Below, piece after piece: positions 32,180-44,190 of a stretch of DNA of 64,000 nt. Below the pieces are notes generated by a model. It saw nothing but the letters and a program-made list of their open reading frames with translations, was not told where the DNA came from and did not search any database. The position numbers were made by a program, and so were the translations under genes. Position 1 is the first letter of the stretch. Every line of letters starts with the position of its first letter. The stretch is taken from the NCBI GenBank assembly GCA_025766275.1, contig JAFKAC010000007.1, positions 434,001 to 498,000 of the forward strand. Direction: 5' to 3'. This stretch comes from Lactarius indigo. Lineage: Eukaryota > Basidiomycota > Agaricomycetes > Russulales > Russulaceae.

Positions 32180-34368
32180 ATGTCTACACCATCAGCGTTG
32201 ACCTCCGAGGGTCCCGATCCCATATTGCTAACACTCTTTGCCAATCGGTTTATGAGTGTTGCTGAAGCTATGGGGCGCTCACTGCAGCAAACATCTATTA
32301 GCACGAACATCAAAGAACGGCTGGATTTTTCGTGCGCCTTGTTTGCTCCAGACGGCGATCTCGTTGCCAATGCCCCATTCATTCCAATACATCTGGGGTC
32401 GATGAGCTTGTACGTCTAACTCTCTTCTGCATGCATTCTCATCTCAACACGAAGCCGATAGTGCCGTTAAGTATCAAATGAAACTCCACGGTGACGACCT
32501 CAAGGAAGGGGACGTCCTGATGACCAATTCGCCACATGCAGGAGGATCGCAAGTCCCCTCCAGTTTTCTCCTTGTTCTACTATCAATGACTGGTCTTTGG
32601 TAGACATCTTCCAGACATCACCATAATCAGTCCCGTCTTTGATTCCGGAGTCCAGAAAAATCATCTTCTTTACCGCATCACGTGGCCACCATGCGGATAT
32701 TGGTGGTATTTTACCCGGATCCATGCCCCCAACCTCTGTAAACATCTTCGAGGAGGGTGCCGAAATCGTTAGTTTCAAACTCGTGAAGGAGGGCGTGTTC
32801 GATAAAAAGGGACTATACGAATACATGGTGGACAAGCCCGCAAGGTATCCAGGAAGCTCAGGATGTCGGAATATTCGGGATGTGGAGAGCGACTTGAAGG
32901 CTGTAAGCCGAGATATATTATGGATTATTGAAAACATTGACTGTGTATCCAGCAAATTGCCGCCAACCACAAGGGCATCCAATTGATCCACCAGAGTATG
33001 TTTTTGTTTCTATACTGGGTGTATGTCAATTGAATGGGATCTCGTAGTCGTGGAAGACTATGGCCTGAAAACAGTTCAAGAATACATGTACCACATACGA
33101 AACAATGCGGAGAATTCTGTGCGTAGCCTCCTGCGCGAAGTCACCAGGAAGCTTGGGACCAACGTCTTGAACGCGGTCGACTATCTGGACGATGGCTCCC
33201 CTGCATGTCTTTCATTTTATATTTGGTGGCAGGAATTCTGACTCTTTGAATGGAAATGGCAGATCTGTCTTCGAGTCGAGATAGATGAAAGCAACGGCTC
33301 AGCCGTATTCGACTTTGACGGCACAGGATGTGAAGTTCGCGGGAACCTCAACTCACCTATTTCGGTCGTACACTCGGCCGTGATATATTGCATACGTGCC
33401 ATGCTGGACGTTGACATCCCACTGAATGCGGGTTGCCTGGTCCCCTTAGATGGTGATTACTCCCCTCTACGTCATTATTCTCGTTGAGGTTTTGCGGCAG
33501 TCCGGATTCCCAGTGGAAGCCTTCTGGCACCGTCACGAACTGCAGCCGTTTGTGGTGGAAATGTGCTCACGTCACAGCGCATCGTAGACGTCGTGCTGCG
33601 GGCATTTAGTGCTTGCGCGGCTAGTCAGGGATGCACAAATAATCTCACCTTCGGTGCGGGCGGTAAGGATGGTGATGGTCGTACCGTTGCAGGATGGGGT
33701 TATTACGAAGTGCGTATCTGCCCCCCACACGTACTCCGTACAGATACTGACACCGGTCACGCAGACGATTGCCGGTGGTTCAGCAGCAGGCCCGAACTGG
33801 CATGGAACATCGGGAGTCCACACGCACATAACGAACACACGTATCGGTGACGTTGAGTTGCTTGAGCGACGATATCCCGTTCTGGTACACCGCTTTGGGC
33901 TGCGACAGGGCTCTTCTGGAGCTGGGAAATTTCGCGGAGGAGAGGGCGTGGTGCGGGAACTTGAGTTTTTGGAGCCATTGCAGGTCTCTATTCTGTCGGA
34001 GGTAACTGCTCTATTTTTAACTCGACATTGCAAATTCTTTACCACCCCGATAGCGGCGAACTCGCGCGCCATACGGCCTTGAAGGTGGTGCACCAGGGGG
34101 ACTCGGGCGTAACACCTGGATCAAGCAAGGACGTGAGGAGGATGGAGACGCTTCCGATGTAACCAAGACACGAGAAATCAACGTCGGTGGGAAAGCTACG
34201 ATCCGCATGGGCAAAGGGGATTACCTGCGCATAGAGACACCAGGTGGAGGTGGATGGGGTGTCCCTGGTGAGAAAGAGGAATTCCAAGGAGACGAGTCAG
34301 AGCCTGTCAAGAGGTGGACAGCCCGAGGGAGTGTCGCTGAGCGGGAGGCAGCACAGGCAGGGTTCTGA
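32180..34368 (+). CDS. Hydantoinase B/5-oxoprolinase-type protein lacking the A half
   Basis: Matches the C-terminal (HyuB) half of eukaryotic 5-oxoprolinase, the ATP-dependent enzyme of the glutathione cycle, but begins at an ATG ([20 protein letters not shown]) in the linker before HyuB. Conserved blocks: [19 protein letters not shown] ([20 protein letters not shown]), [34 protein letters not shown] (joined over a GC-AG intron, 32552-32606), [59 protein letters not shown] and [20 protein letters not shown]. The end ([13 protein letters not shown].. [12 protein letters not shown]) joins in frame over GTAACT..GATAG. One break: five As at 32656-32660 where four would keep frame (QKIIFF). This may be an assembly error. 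Either a stand-alone HyuB protein or a decaying fragment. Confidence 0.7.
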
Positions 34369-34472
34369 GTGTATCACGTGATGTTGGATTAGACGCGTCG
34401 TCGCGGTCGCGTTGGGCAAGTTGATGCGACAATCGCCATTGCCAGTGGGCAATCATCGCGGACAGTTCTGAT
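34369..34472 (+). promoter_or_regulatory. Short ASE1 upstream region with an ACGCGT (MCB) site
   Basis: Only 104 bp separate the hydantoinase stop from the ASE1 start. A perfect ACGCGT lies at 34393-34398, followed by GTCGCGGTCGCG. ACGCGT is the core of the MluI cell-cycle box bound by MBF in other fungi; use here is inference. Confidence 0.4.
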
Positions 34473-36932
34473 ATGTCATCGCAGCCTACAATTACTTCTC
34501 TTCTTAACTCTCTACACACCCACCTCCAGACACAGACTCAGCTTCTACCCACACTCCATGCTCAGCTTGGTCTTCCTCCTACTGCCCTCGCAGACGAGCT
34601 GGCCTCTTTGCAGAAAGCTCTCACACGCTGCGTAGAAGATCAGATCAGCTCTAGAAGGAAGCAGGTGCACGAGTTGGAAGAACGTTGCGAAAACCTAGAG
34701 TCAGAATGCCATAGCTATAGCGTCGCTCTCGGCTCTTCAGCAAAGGGCTTGGACATCACCGCTTCAGAACTGTACAGGGAGCCTGTCCTCCCTAGAAGAT
34801 ATGATCAACTCGCAGAACTTCAAGAGAAACTACGGCAAGTAAGTTAAGCGAGCTCTTGCTGATCTCACTACGCTGGCTGACATCGACACAGCTATATCAC
34901 ACCAAGCTCGAGCAGCTAATCGCACTCACCACTCGCCTCGTCTCCATGTCCCGCGTCGTTGGAGATAATTTCTTCCCCGAGGATGTTCTCGACCAGTCAG
35001 TTGGTCGTAGCCCGGGCGTGCTCTACCAAGATGTCAGCCCAGAACGGTTCTCGAAGCTTGAGAAAGAGCTTGTACGAGGGAAGGGCGAAATTGTAGTTAT
35101 ATCCGATTCCTCTCTCCCCTCTCTACATACTGACATCCGCCAGTCCAAGCGGCTCAACCAGCTGTCAGTCATATTTATCCAGATTGACTGGCTCCACACC
35201 GAACTCGGCATCGTAGCACCTACGATCGAGGACCTTCCTCCATCGTCGTCCTCAATACCAAATTCGCTCGGTGTACCGTTAGCGTCCCGCCCTTCTTCCG
35301 CTATGGGATTCGGCATGGGATCACCTTACGACGTTTTTGCACCAACACCCACACCAGGTTCGCGATTACACCACCCATCGTTATTACCCGTGTCCGACCC
35401 TACCGAGAACGAAATCACATACCAGCGTATATTTGCACGTTTCGTTGCACAGCTCGACGAAGCAGACGACGAACTCGTTGCAGGCCGTTGTGCGGGTCTT
35501 GAAGGCGTCGAGCCAACCCCTGGTCTTGTCGCTTGGGCTGAGGCCACCCGCGGTACACTTGAGGACCTACAGCGTCGGCGCGAAGCGCATATTCAAGCTA
35601 TGTATGATCAGTTGGAGGGATTGTGGCGTCGGCTGGGCGTTCCAGATACTGCCATGGACGGATTCGTCGACGCGCATCGCGGCAGCACAGAAGAAACAGT
35701 CCACGAGTATGAAGCAGAACTAGAACGCATGCTCGAATTGAAGCGCGAGCGCATGAGTGCGTTTGTGGAGAACGCGCGTGGCGAGATCGCTAAGCTCTGG
35801 GAGGAGCTCCTCATTGGCGACGAGGAACGTGCAGACTTTACACCCTACTTCGATGGTGCGCTTTCCTTTTCACTGTACGGAAAATCTTTTGCGATTTCGC
35901 CTCCCAGATGAACACACCGAGGAACTCCTGCTCATTCACGAAGAAGAGATCAGGCGGCTCAAGGAAGAGCGACGGACAAAAGCCCATCTTCTTCCGAGCA
36001 TCCGCAAGTATTTCGATATCTGCGGAGAGGAGAAGGAACTTGCGAATTCAGCGTCGGATCAGAGCCGCCTCCTTGGGCGAGGTTCGCGAGACCCGGGTCG
36101 GCTCTTGCGAGAAGAAAAGATGCGCAAGCGCGTTCAGAAAGAGAAGCCAAGGGTGCGTGTTCTTTCACCGACGGGTAGATGGTGCGACAGCACTAACGAG
36201 CGAACGTAGCTCGAAAAGGACCTACTCGCCTCCATTACCGCATGGGAAGCAGAGGCAGGTCGTCCTTTCCTCGTACGCAGCGAGAGCATGCTGCAGATCC
36301 TGCTCGACGCCACCGGCGCCGGCGACAAGGAGAACCGCCGCGGGGGCACGAAATTGCGAGCGGGTTCCGTACCACCACGCGCCACGACACCCGGCTCTGC
36401 ACCCGGGAAAGGTGGGGGCACGGTCACGCCAGCCGTGCGCCCAGCGTCGAGCATGGGCCGTTCGCAATCAGTGCCGAGCAAACGCCCACGACTCGCAGAG
36501 ACGAACGTGCCTCAAGTGCCGTCGGGCTCGTTCGTACCGCGTTCCGCGAGCGGCGCTGCTGGCCAGCACCATCAAAGCAAGATCGCGATGCCCGTGCCCG
36601 TGCGCGCGTCCGTCCTCCCCGTACCCATACCCCGTGCCGTGTCCGCCACCGTTCCCAAACAGCACGCCGCGCTTGGCATTGGGCGCCCGCCGTCGAGGGA
36701 ACCAATGGGCGCGAGCGCGAGCGCTGCTGCACAACCCCACTTTTCAGGCTCGTATCGTGCGCGGAGTGTCGGATCAGGACTTGGCACGTCTACGTCGAGG
36801 AACCCACAGGCGATCGCTATCAAGGCGAAGCGCGCGCGTAGGGAAAGCTTCCGCCCACGACCGAGCGGAGATTGGGCGCCAGCGCCGGCACCCAATGGGA
36901 CGGTATGGCGGATTGAATGGAGACTGCAGTGA
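34473..36932 (+). CDS. ASE1: Microtubule-bundling protein ASE1 (PRC1/MAP65 family)
   Basis: Crosslinks antiparallel microtubules in the spindle midzone. Starts MSSQPTITSLLNSLHTHLQT; the N-terminal helices include LGLPPTALADELASLQKALT and a coiled-coil part (KQVHELEERCENLESECHSY). Exon junctions at about 34840 (GTAAGT..CACAG), 35085, 35854 and 36152 close in frame. The spectrin-like region contains RLNQLSVIFIQIDWLHTELG, LQRRREAHIQAMYDQLEGLW and MSAFVENARGEIAKLWEELL, the strongest MAP65/ASE1 block, followed by HTEELLLIHEEEIRRLKEER and ITAWEAEAGRPFLVRSESML. The C-terminus is long, basic and disordered (Ser/Pro/Ala-rich, with KAKRARRESFRPRPS), typical of the microtubule-binding tail. The last junction is ambiguous: the frame ends at 36932, or slightly later if GTATGG at 36903 is used as a donor. 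Confidence 0.88.
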
Positions 36933-37260
36933 AGGAAGAGGACGAGGACCCATGATTTGACGAGCCTCTCCTTGCGCACTTTCGTATCTTATTCGGTTTC
37001 TCTTCTCTCTTTCTTTGGCGTGGCTATCCACGCACATTCACGATTATTATGGCAGTAGATTTATTCGGGTCGCACGTGTACGATAGTCTGAATGTGTTGT
37101 ACTATGCATCCCCTTTGGAGTCGTGTCCACGCGCATAATACCAAATCACACGAAAGCGCTGATATTGATATGTCTATCTAATCCTAAACAACTAGAAGTC
37201 CGTTGCAATGTGCCGGCAGTGAATTATGTGAAACGTCAGTGTTCGATGGGGCGTTGCAGT
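36933..37260. other. Convergent 3' region of ASE1 and GNA1
   Basis: About 330 bp between two converging stop codons; pyrimidine-rich around 37000. No gene is seen. Confidence 0.5.
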
Positions 37261-37994
37261 TTAAAGTCTCGGAGTACGGGCCCGCCCAATACCATACTTG
37301 GCCTGTAAACAAGTGAGCAGGCACACAACGACAGTAACTAAATAGCGCTCACCATCTCATTTTCTCGTTTCTCGAAACCACACTTCTCATAGAACGCTGA
37401 GAAGGGCGACAAGAATCAGTGATACAGCTCGCCCTCACGACGAAGCACAATGAACGCACGCATATTAGCGTCACTGCAGTTAAGAATCGTCTTATAACAG
37501 CCCACGCCCTCGGAGATGTGCGTGAGAGCCTGGATTATGCGTAGACCCAGCTTTTTGCCCTGCATCTCCCGGGCAACGGCGATATCTTCGATGTGCCCGA
37601 CGCGGCCCAGCCCACGTAAGAATTTGCGCTCGATAAAAACGCCACCCGAGCCGACGATCCGGTCGGTTTCCCGCGAGACGACGACGAGGATGTAATACGT
37701 TGCCGGGGTGTCGCGGAGGTCATGGAAACTGAGCTGTCCAACCGTCGGCGCCAACGTCTGGCGTCTGCGAAAGGACATTTAGCACGGCAAGGTGTCCCCG
37801 GTCATAATCTGTCGAAGCCAAGGGACGTATCTGCACGACAGGTGCGGCACCGGGTGAGAAAAAGAAGGGGGCGGGGATGACGTGGAAAAAAGAAGACGCA
37901 CATGAAGGTCTGACGGCAACTCGTCCTTGACATGTTGTGGGATAAGCTCTTCGGGGAAAAGAAGGTCGAGAGCGGCATCGGGAGTGAAAGGCAT
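37261..37994 (-). CDS. GNA1: Glucosamine-6-phosphate N-acetyltransferase
   Basis: GNAT enzyme of the UDP-GlcNAc (chitin) pathway. Exon 1 starts at 37994: MPFTPDAALDLLFPEELIPQ, ending LPSDLH. After GTGCGT..GTGCAG comes IRPLASTDYDRGHLAVLNVL and SQTPDVGADGW. Then the acetyl-CoA core: TYYILVVVSRETDRIVGSGG, GHIEDIAVAREMQGKKLGLR (the Q/RxxGxG-type loop) and GCYKTILNCSDANMPFYEKC, the last spliced over GTGCGT..CTCAG. A final exon gives AKYGIGRARTPRL, stop at 37261. One base too many is present in TTT (37727-37729) between TAQF and HDLRDTP; deleting it restores the frame. GNA1 is essential in fungi, so I believe this is a base-calling error and the real gene is intact. Confidence 0.88.
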
Positions 37995-38353
37995 GATTTC
38001 GTGGGTTGCGAGAGAGTGAGATGATGGCGAGAGGGTATGTATATGGTGTGTGTTTATATTTGCAGCACCGCCCTAGTCCACCGCCACTGATGACGGGATG
38101 TGGGAACGGGTATATCGCTCAAATCCGGCGAAACGAGAGTCAGAGAGAGTCGGGAGGGGACACACCGAGGCAGACAGACACAGGACACAGGAACAAAAGG
38201 GATATACAGTAGTACAAATCGGGCTGATGCCGGCATCCTGGTTACTGTACCACTCATGTCCCTCACCGCAACAGGCCTTCACTCTTACCACCCATCTTGA
38301 TCCTTTACGCAACCGTGCGCTATACTCCTCTATCCTCGTCCCGTGGAGACGCT

Positions 38354-39624
38354 ATGAACTTCTTCAAAACAAAGCAGCGTACCCCACCCGATCTCGTGCG
38401 TGGTCTGCGGGACAATATCCTCAAACTCGAGTCTGCCCCGCCGGGCGAGCCCCGAAAGAAGGTATGTTATCCTTCTATCCTAGATCGTAGAATACCCCGA
38501 TATAGGCCTTTTAGGCTAGCGAAGAAGTCAGCAAGTACTTGCAACAGATCAAGGGCATGCTGTATGGCGATGGCGGTCTGCTTCTCCGTCTTCACCTCTC
38601 TTACCCTATTCGTTGACCTTTGCCTCAGAGCCCGTACCGGAACTCTTTGCGCAGCTCGCGCAGGAGACTTACAGCACGGACCTTGCTGCACCTACTCGTC
38701 GTCCACATCGCACGCTTTGACTTTGAGGCCAGGAAGGACGTCGTACAGATCTTCAACAATCTACTGCGGAGACAAATCGGCACACGTTGGCCAACGGTGG
38801 AATACATTTCCGGGAAACGTGAAGTGCTGTTTGCCGCCCTCGCCGGCTATGAGAATGAGGAGATCGCGCTCAACACGGGCATGATCCTCCGCGAAATGCT
38901 TCGCCACGAACCGCTTTGCAAGATCCTCTTATACTCCGAGCAGTACGTCTCACAGCGCCCCTTCTTTTCCTCGCTTGCTTGCTAATACCTCACAAGGTTT
39001 TACAATTACCCGAATTACATTGAATCAACGACGTTTGGCATTTCAACGGACGCATACACGAGCCTCAAAGAAACCCTCACCCGGCATAAACCGATGGTCG
39101 CGGAATACTTGGACAAAAATTACGACCGATTCTTCAATTCGTTCACGACGCTCATTCTATCCAGCAATTACGTAACGAAGCGCCAGTCACTGAAGCTACT
39201 TGGCGAGATTCTCCTAGACCGTGCCAATTTTAACGTCATGACTCGCTACATCGCAAACGACGCTAATCTCAAGATGATGATGAACCTCCTCCGTGACAAG
39301 AGCAAGAACATCCAATTTGAGGCGTTCCATGTATTCAAGGTATTTGTCGCAAATCCCAAGAAACCACCACAGATCGAGGCCATCCTCCGACGAAACAAGG
39401 AGAAACTCCTTACTTTCCTCAAGAACTTCCATAACGATAAGGACGGTAGGGTCCCCTCTTTGCGACTGTTCTCGTCAACCAACTGATGACTTGGTGTCCT
39501 CTTATAGACGAACAATTCACGGTACGCTCGCTCATTTCTGACTCATTCTTTTCTGACGAATCGTCTGGACGGGGCCTTTCAGGACGAGAAGCAGTTCCTC
39601 ATTGTACAGATCCAGGGTCTTTGA
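38354..39624 (+). CDS. MO25: MO25/Hym1 scaffold protein
   Basis: Armadillo-like scaffold that binds STE20-type kinases (morphogenesis/RAM pathway). Starts [20 protein letters not shown]; ...GEPRKK joins over GTATGT..TTTAG to [20 protein letters not shown], then a GTCTGC..CTCAG intron to [19 protein letters not shown]. Conserved repeats follow: [80 protein letters not shown] and [21 protein letters not shown] 14-nt exon (39508-39521) and the last exon give [18 protein letters not shown] with a stop at 39624. At about 38680 one extra C (GGACCTTG) breaks the frame between TYSTD and LLHLLVV; I read it as an assembly error since the rest is perfectly kept. Confidence 0.9.
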
Positions 39625-40124
39625 CCGCATAACTCGGTATTCCCGCCCTTGTTGGCACCCCTCCCCGATACACATTCTTGTTACCTTCATCCCCACCTAC
39701 ATGTGAATATTCACTCCTGTCGGACAACCTTTTCAATTGGATATAGTCCCGAGCTTGTATATATAGTCATTAATTGGCAGCATACGGCATTGAATGCAGA
39801 TGTGTACGTAGGTTGTAGTCCTTATACATCGAGACATGTACCAATCGGGTCCGTGACCTTAATCGTCGTTTCATTGCAAAGGCTTGTTTAGGGATAACCC
39901 TCAGAGGCGCATCACACTGATCCTGACCTACGTCCCTACTCGTGGGGAATTGAGTCGGTACCTTTAGTGATATGAGAAGAAAATGAGCACACGTGCAAAA
40001 TAGAGGTCTCATCGGTCTCATCTGTAGACCACGACTCGAAGAAACGCGCCGATTCCAATTGGACCCCCACCACATATGGAAATCCGATCAGGTGTCTCTG
40101 TTACTCGAGCAAGTTCCGCCTGCT
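39625..40124. other. Convergent intergenic region
   Basis: About 500 bp between the MO25 stop and the monooxygenase stop. Nothing recognisable. Confidence 0.5.
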
Positions 40125-41886
40125 CTACGTCCCACGACGCTGCGAAGTCCTTCCTTGTGCCTTGTACCACTCGATCAGTCGCACCATCAGTTCCAACCAC
40201 TCCGCTTCGTCTCCACGCTTCACGGAGCCCAGCCACTTGCGCACCTCGTCTTCGCCGCGCGTCTCTACCTCAAACCACGCTCGATGGAGGCGCATCGTCT
40301 CTCTCGTCGCAAACTCGCGCCAGGGCTCGGTGAACCGCGTGCCACGGGGCGGAATACCGCCGCTCTCGCGCCCACGATCCTGGAGGATCGCGACGAGCTC
40401 GTCCTGATACCCGGCGCCTCCACCAGGATACACGATGCGGTGCCCGATGCGTGCCGGATTGTCGAGCGCGGCTTCCTGCGCGCGGAGGTCGGCGAGGAGC
40501 GCAGGGGTTGGCGGGAGGAGCGCGGGGTCGGCGAGGACGTGCGCGACGAGAAGGGCCTGCGCATAGTCGGATATACCGTTTTCGACCCAGGTGGGGAGGC
40601 CAATGAAGGCGAGGGCGCGTGCGGTGTGCGTTGGTGCAAGGGATAGAACGTGCCGGAAGAGCGGGCGGAGGTACCGCCCGTTGTTTGTGAGCGCGTCGCA
40701 GTCGTCCTGGGTCTGGGAGCGGCGCGGAGAGGGTGGTGTTGAGGATGGAAGGGAGGAAGGGGACACGTAGCTCGTAGCCCGTTGCGAGAATGACCGTGTC
40801 GATCTGAGGGAGCGAAGTGCCTGTCTTCGAGCACAGGTGCTTGGGGAGTGAAATGCGAGACGGCATCAACGCGTTCTACTCCTGGGATGTGTGGCAAGGG
40901 GAAGGGGAGGAATGGCAAGGAATCATTTTTTAAAGAAATGTATGTCTAAGGGCCAGCGGAAAAAGGGACGGTCGTCAGTCAGTCGGAGACCGACGAGCAC
41001 GGGCGGCGGAGAAGGTACATGATGCGTACCGAATTGGCAAAACCAACAATTTGTTGTGCTATGTCGAGCCCGCTTCCGCCACCTCCGACTACAAGGATGT
41101 TGCGACCGCGGTACACTTCGGGTTCGCGATAAAAGACAGAGTGGAGTATATTTCGATTAGACACCGAAACTTCCCAAACTTGTTGTCCTTGAAAATCGGG
41201 TTCGTGAGGATAGTGATTGTGTCCAGTTGCGACAATGAGATGATCGAATTTAGCGTGAACAGTGCGATTGTGTGTACGATCCAATGCGGTGAGTTGCCAG
41301 TGACCGGAAACATCGTCACCGTGCCAGTCGGCTGCCAGAACTTCGTGGCGTAGGCGTATATACGAAGAAAGGTTCCAGCGCAAGATCATTGATGTGTGAT
41401 ACTGATGTACAACAGTATGATTGGGGAAGAGCGCTGTGCCGGGGGGGAATGGGAACCGAGGAATAGTCACTAGTAAAGCATCAATTTTTCAAGGTCGGTG
41501 GTAGAGGAGAGTGCGCTTAACTACTGGGATGAGGGGTATTGGTTCTGAGACGAGGATATAACGGCGACTCAGGGAGGTGTGGTGGATGTGGCGTATGTGG
41601 GTCGGGATACCTTTGGGGTGGGATTGAGCATTGCACGACAGTGGCATGGGGATGAGTTTGCCCACCAGATACCGCCAAGGTCATCACGTTGTTCAAAGAG
41701 GACAATCTCCCAGGTTCGTGTCAGATCCTTAGGCAGGTCGTCGACGAGTGTCTTGAGCATCACAATGCCACCTGTACCCCCACCCACGATTGCGATACGT
41801 TTGTCGGGTACATCGACGGTCGACGATATGTGACTGGACACTTGAAATTGGAGAAGGGAAATAGCGAGGCGGAACCAGTTGGGCAT
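40125..41886 (-). CDS. FAD/NADPH-dependent monooxygenase (FMO-like), frame disturbed
   Basis: Flavin-containing monooxygenase type oxidoreductase. Starts at 41886 (MPNWFRLAISLLQFQVSSHI); the FAD-binding Rossmann motif is IAIVGGGTGGIVMLKTL. A GTGGGC..CAAAG intron of about 56 nt joins FEQRDDLGGIW to YPDPHTPHPPHLPESPLYP, and GTAGTT..CTAG joins NTPHP to MTIPRFPFPPGTALFPNH. Then come the FMO-typical HLIVATGHNHYPHEPDF and the NADPH site ILVVGGGGSGLDIAQQI. The second half contains PQIDTVILATGYELRVPFLP (the ATG-Y motif of the family), LTNNGRYLRPLFRHVLSLAP and FIGLPTW. Two single-base shifts are needed (near 40829 and between about 40700 and 40760). So it is either a real but badly read gene or a recent pseudogene. 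Substrate unknown. Confidence 0.72.
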
Positions 41887-42441
41887 TGAGTATGGCCATG
41901 TGACAGAGCGCCGAGTAGAACGACCTCATTCGTAATCATTACAGTAAAGTCCTCGGTGGCAAGAAAAATAAGAGGGCGCCAGTTGTTGTGAATGGGTAAT
42001 ATCGGGTAGGATGTGTCACACCTATGATGTATTTTAGGTACGAGTCCCCACGGTGGCCTTCACCCTCGGATTACCATAGCAAGATACCAGGAACGGCCAC
42101 ACGAACCCCAGCGAAGGCATGAATGAGGCCCTGTGTACCACTCTACGCTGGTTTCACGGATGGAGACACCCCAACATAAGTTCACATCACCTCCGTTCTG
42201 ACCACCGGGCAAAATAAAATGCCGCCCAAGTGTGACTTCCATTCCCTCTAATTGCATACGATAAGCTCGAGGAAATAGCAGTACCAGATCTCCGATCTTA
42301 CTCAGCTGTAGAACCATAACGCCCAGAAGGAGCTACCCACTCCTTAGAAATGTCGATGCAGTCATTCTCAGAGCAAGATCTTCTGCCCCACCACCACCTC
42401 CCTACGTTTCTGCTGTTCCCTCCTATTTCATCCCCTCAGAT
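41887..42441. other. Divergent intergenic region
   Basis: Between the monooxygenase start (minus) and a hypothetical gene (plus). An 85-codon open frame at 42060-42317 minus shows no family resemblance. Confidence 0.45.
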
Positions 42442-43986
42442 ATGCCCTCTCGCCCACTCCCCGCACCGCCAGAACTATCCATTGTAGTCCCTCCGAGTAG
42501 ACCTCAATCCACATCTCAGGCTACTGGTCTTCTTTCCCCACCTCGCTCCCGGTCCCGTTCATTTACCGTGTCCTCTTCTTCCTCCCTTGCCCTTTCCATT
42601 CCCCCATTCCCACCACCTCCAATCTCCTCCTCCTCATCGCCAATATCTTATCGGTCTCCAACCCTCAGCGTCTCCAAGTCTCGCTCAGCATTCCCGCTCT
42701 CCACGTCCAAGGCATCCAGAGTGAATCGTAATGCCACGGCGCGGTCTGGAGAGCACAATGGCGCCGCCAAAGCGACTGTCTGAGGGAGAGCAAAAGAAAC
42801 GAAGTACTTCTGAATCGAAGGCTACTGCGAAGGTCACAACGATAAGGACAGACGAGGATCCTCGCAAAGCGCTCATACAAGCGCAAGTCAAATCGAATAT
42901 TCAATCGTTGCTCTCGCGCGATATCCCTTACGAGTGGTGTGATACCGTCCTCAAGGAGTGTGATCAAATGTGCAGGAACGGGGGTCTAGACCTCTCCATC
43001 GTCTTACAGGAACCACTCCTCGACGGGAAACCCCCCATTTATTGGGCCATCCTAACGGACCCGTGACGACCTTGCAAAAGGGCGAGGCGGCTTTGCATGC
43101 CCTCGTTCTCTCACTTTTGGATACTTGTCAGCCTCTCAAAGAGTCTACCATTGCTTCGATCCGCCTTGCATGTATGTCGACGTCAAACAACTCCCTCTTG
43201 CAGCACTTGTTCTGGCACTTCCCACCTCTCTCTCCACTCTCCCGGAGTGACGCCATGCTCTTAAGCGCCGCGGGTGGTGGGGACGTCATAGACGTGGACG
43301 AGAGGCAAGATGGCATCGGAGCATTCGTCGCGCGCATCCAGATCCGGCGATTCCGGCTGCGCATGCGCGTGTCCAAGCTCGTAAAAATCGAGTTCATCAC
43401 GTCTGGTAGGCCCACCTAAGCTGAAATCGTTTCGAGTAGCACCTAAATTTATGCGGACGTAGATCGGATCTGGACGATCACATTTTCCTTAGGTCCCAAA
43501 AACACAGCGATCGGTCCGTCCGAAGGCGAATGGCTGCTGTCGTTCGGGCTAGGTGATCACTCCATGCCTGCCTGGGTGGAATGGCGAGTTTCTCGTCTTG
43601 AGATCTCCATCCGTCTACCGATAGTGGTGATGACTATGAACCTACCCTCTCCCTCCCTCTTGGCCGTAATCCCTGCAAGTTCCAACCGGGGCTCGAAAGT
43701 GCGGTCACGATGCGCTTGGACGACGGTCCCATGCATCCTCATTTACTTGATGGGTGCGTCGATACGCATTTACCTTACCTTTTCTACCAGCTGACTCTTC
43801 GTTCAACAGGTCGCGGTCACTTGTTGACAACGATGGAACACTACATGCCCAATTCCATGTCAAGCTTACTCAACCCCGGCGGCCGAGTCTACCCTCCATT
43901 AATCCTTCGGACAGCACAAGTATAAGACCTCCGGCACAGGCCACAACAATAAACACACGATTAAAACCAGGCACGTTCTCTGATAT
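42442..43986 (+). CDS. Conserved hypothetical protein, frame disturbed
   Basis: The N-terminal part (from MPSRPLPAPPELSIVVPPSR) is Ser/Pro-rich and disordered. A second start in another frame at 42758 gives MAPPKRLSEGEQKKRSTSES, then IQSLLSRDIPYEWCDTVLKE and LDLSIVLQEPLLDGKPPIYW, a pattern like a short ankyrin-type helical repeat domain. Next come ALHALVLSLLDTCQPLKEST, LLQHLFWHFPPLSPLSRSDA and a beta-rich part (FVARIQIRRFRLRMRVSKLV). The frame must shift by one base near 43060 (WAIL|NGPVTT), so there is an indel, and the relation of the first part to the second is unclear. I have a vague memory of similar agaricomycete proteins but no name or function. Confidence 0.55.
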
Positions 43987-44190
43987 TTAAAACTCAAGAC
44001 AAGCGGAATCGGGATGTTCCAGACAAAGAAAAGAAAGTCTATACCAGTCTACGCAGGGGCGGGCGCTAGACCACAGGGCTTGTGGGTATTGTTATGTGAT
44101 TTTGATGTTTGTTATCTGTGCATTCCCTTGGCGAAACCCATGTACAGTAGCTACCTCAGTGGATTGATCGGCGTTTCGCCATCTTGCCTA

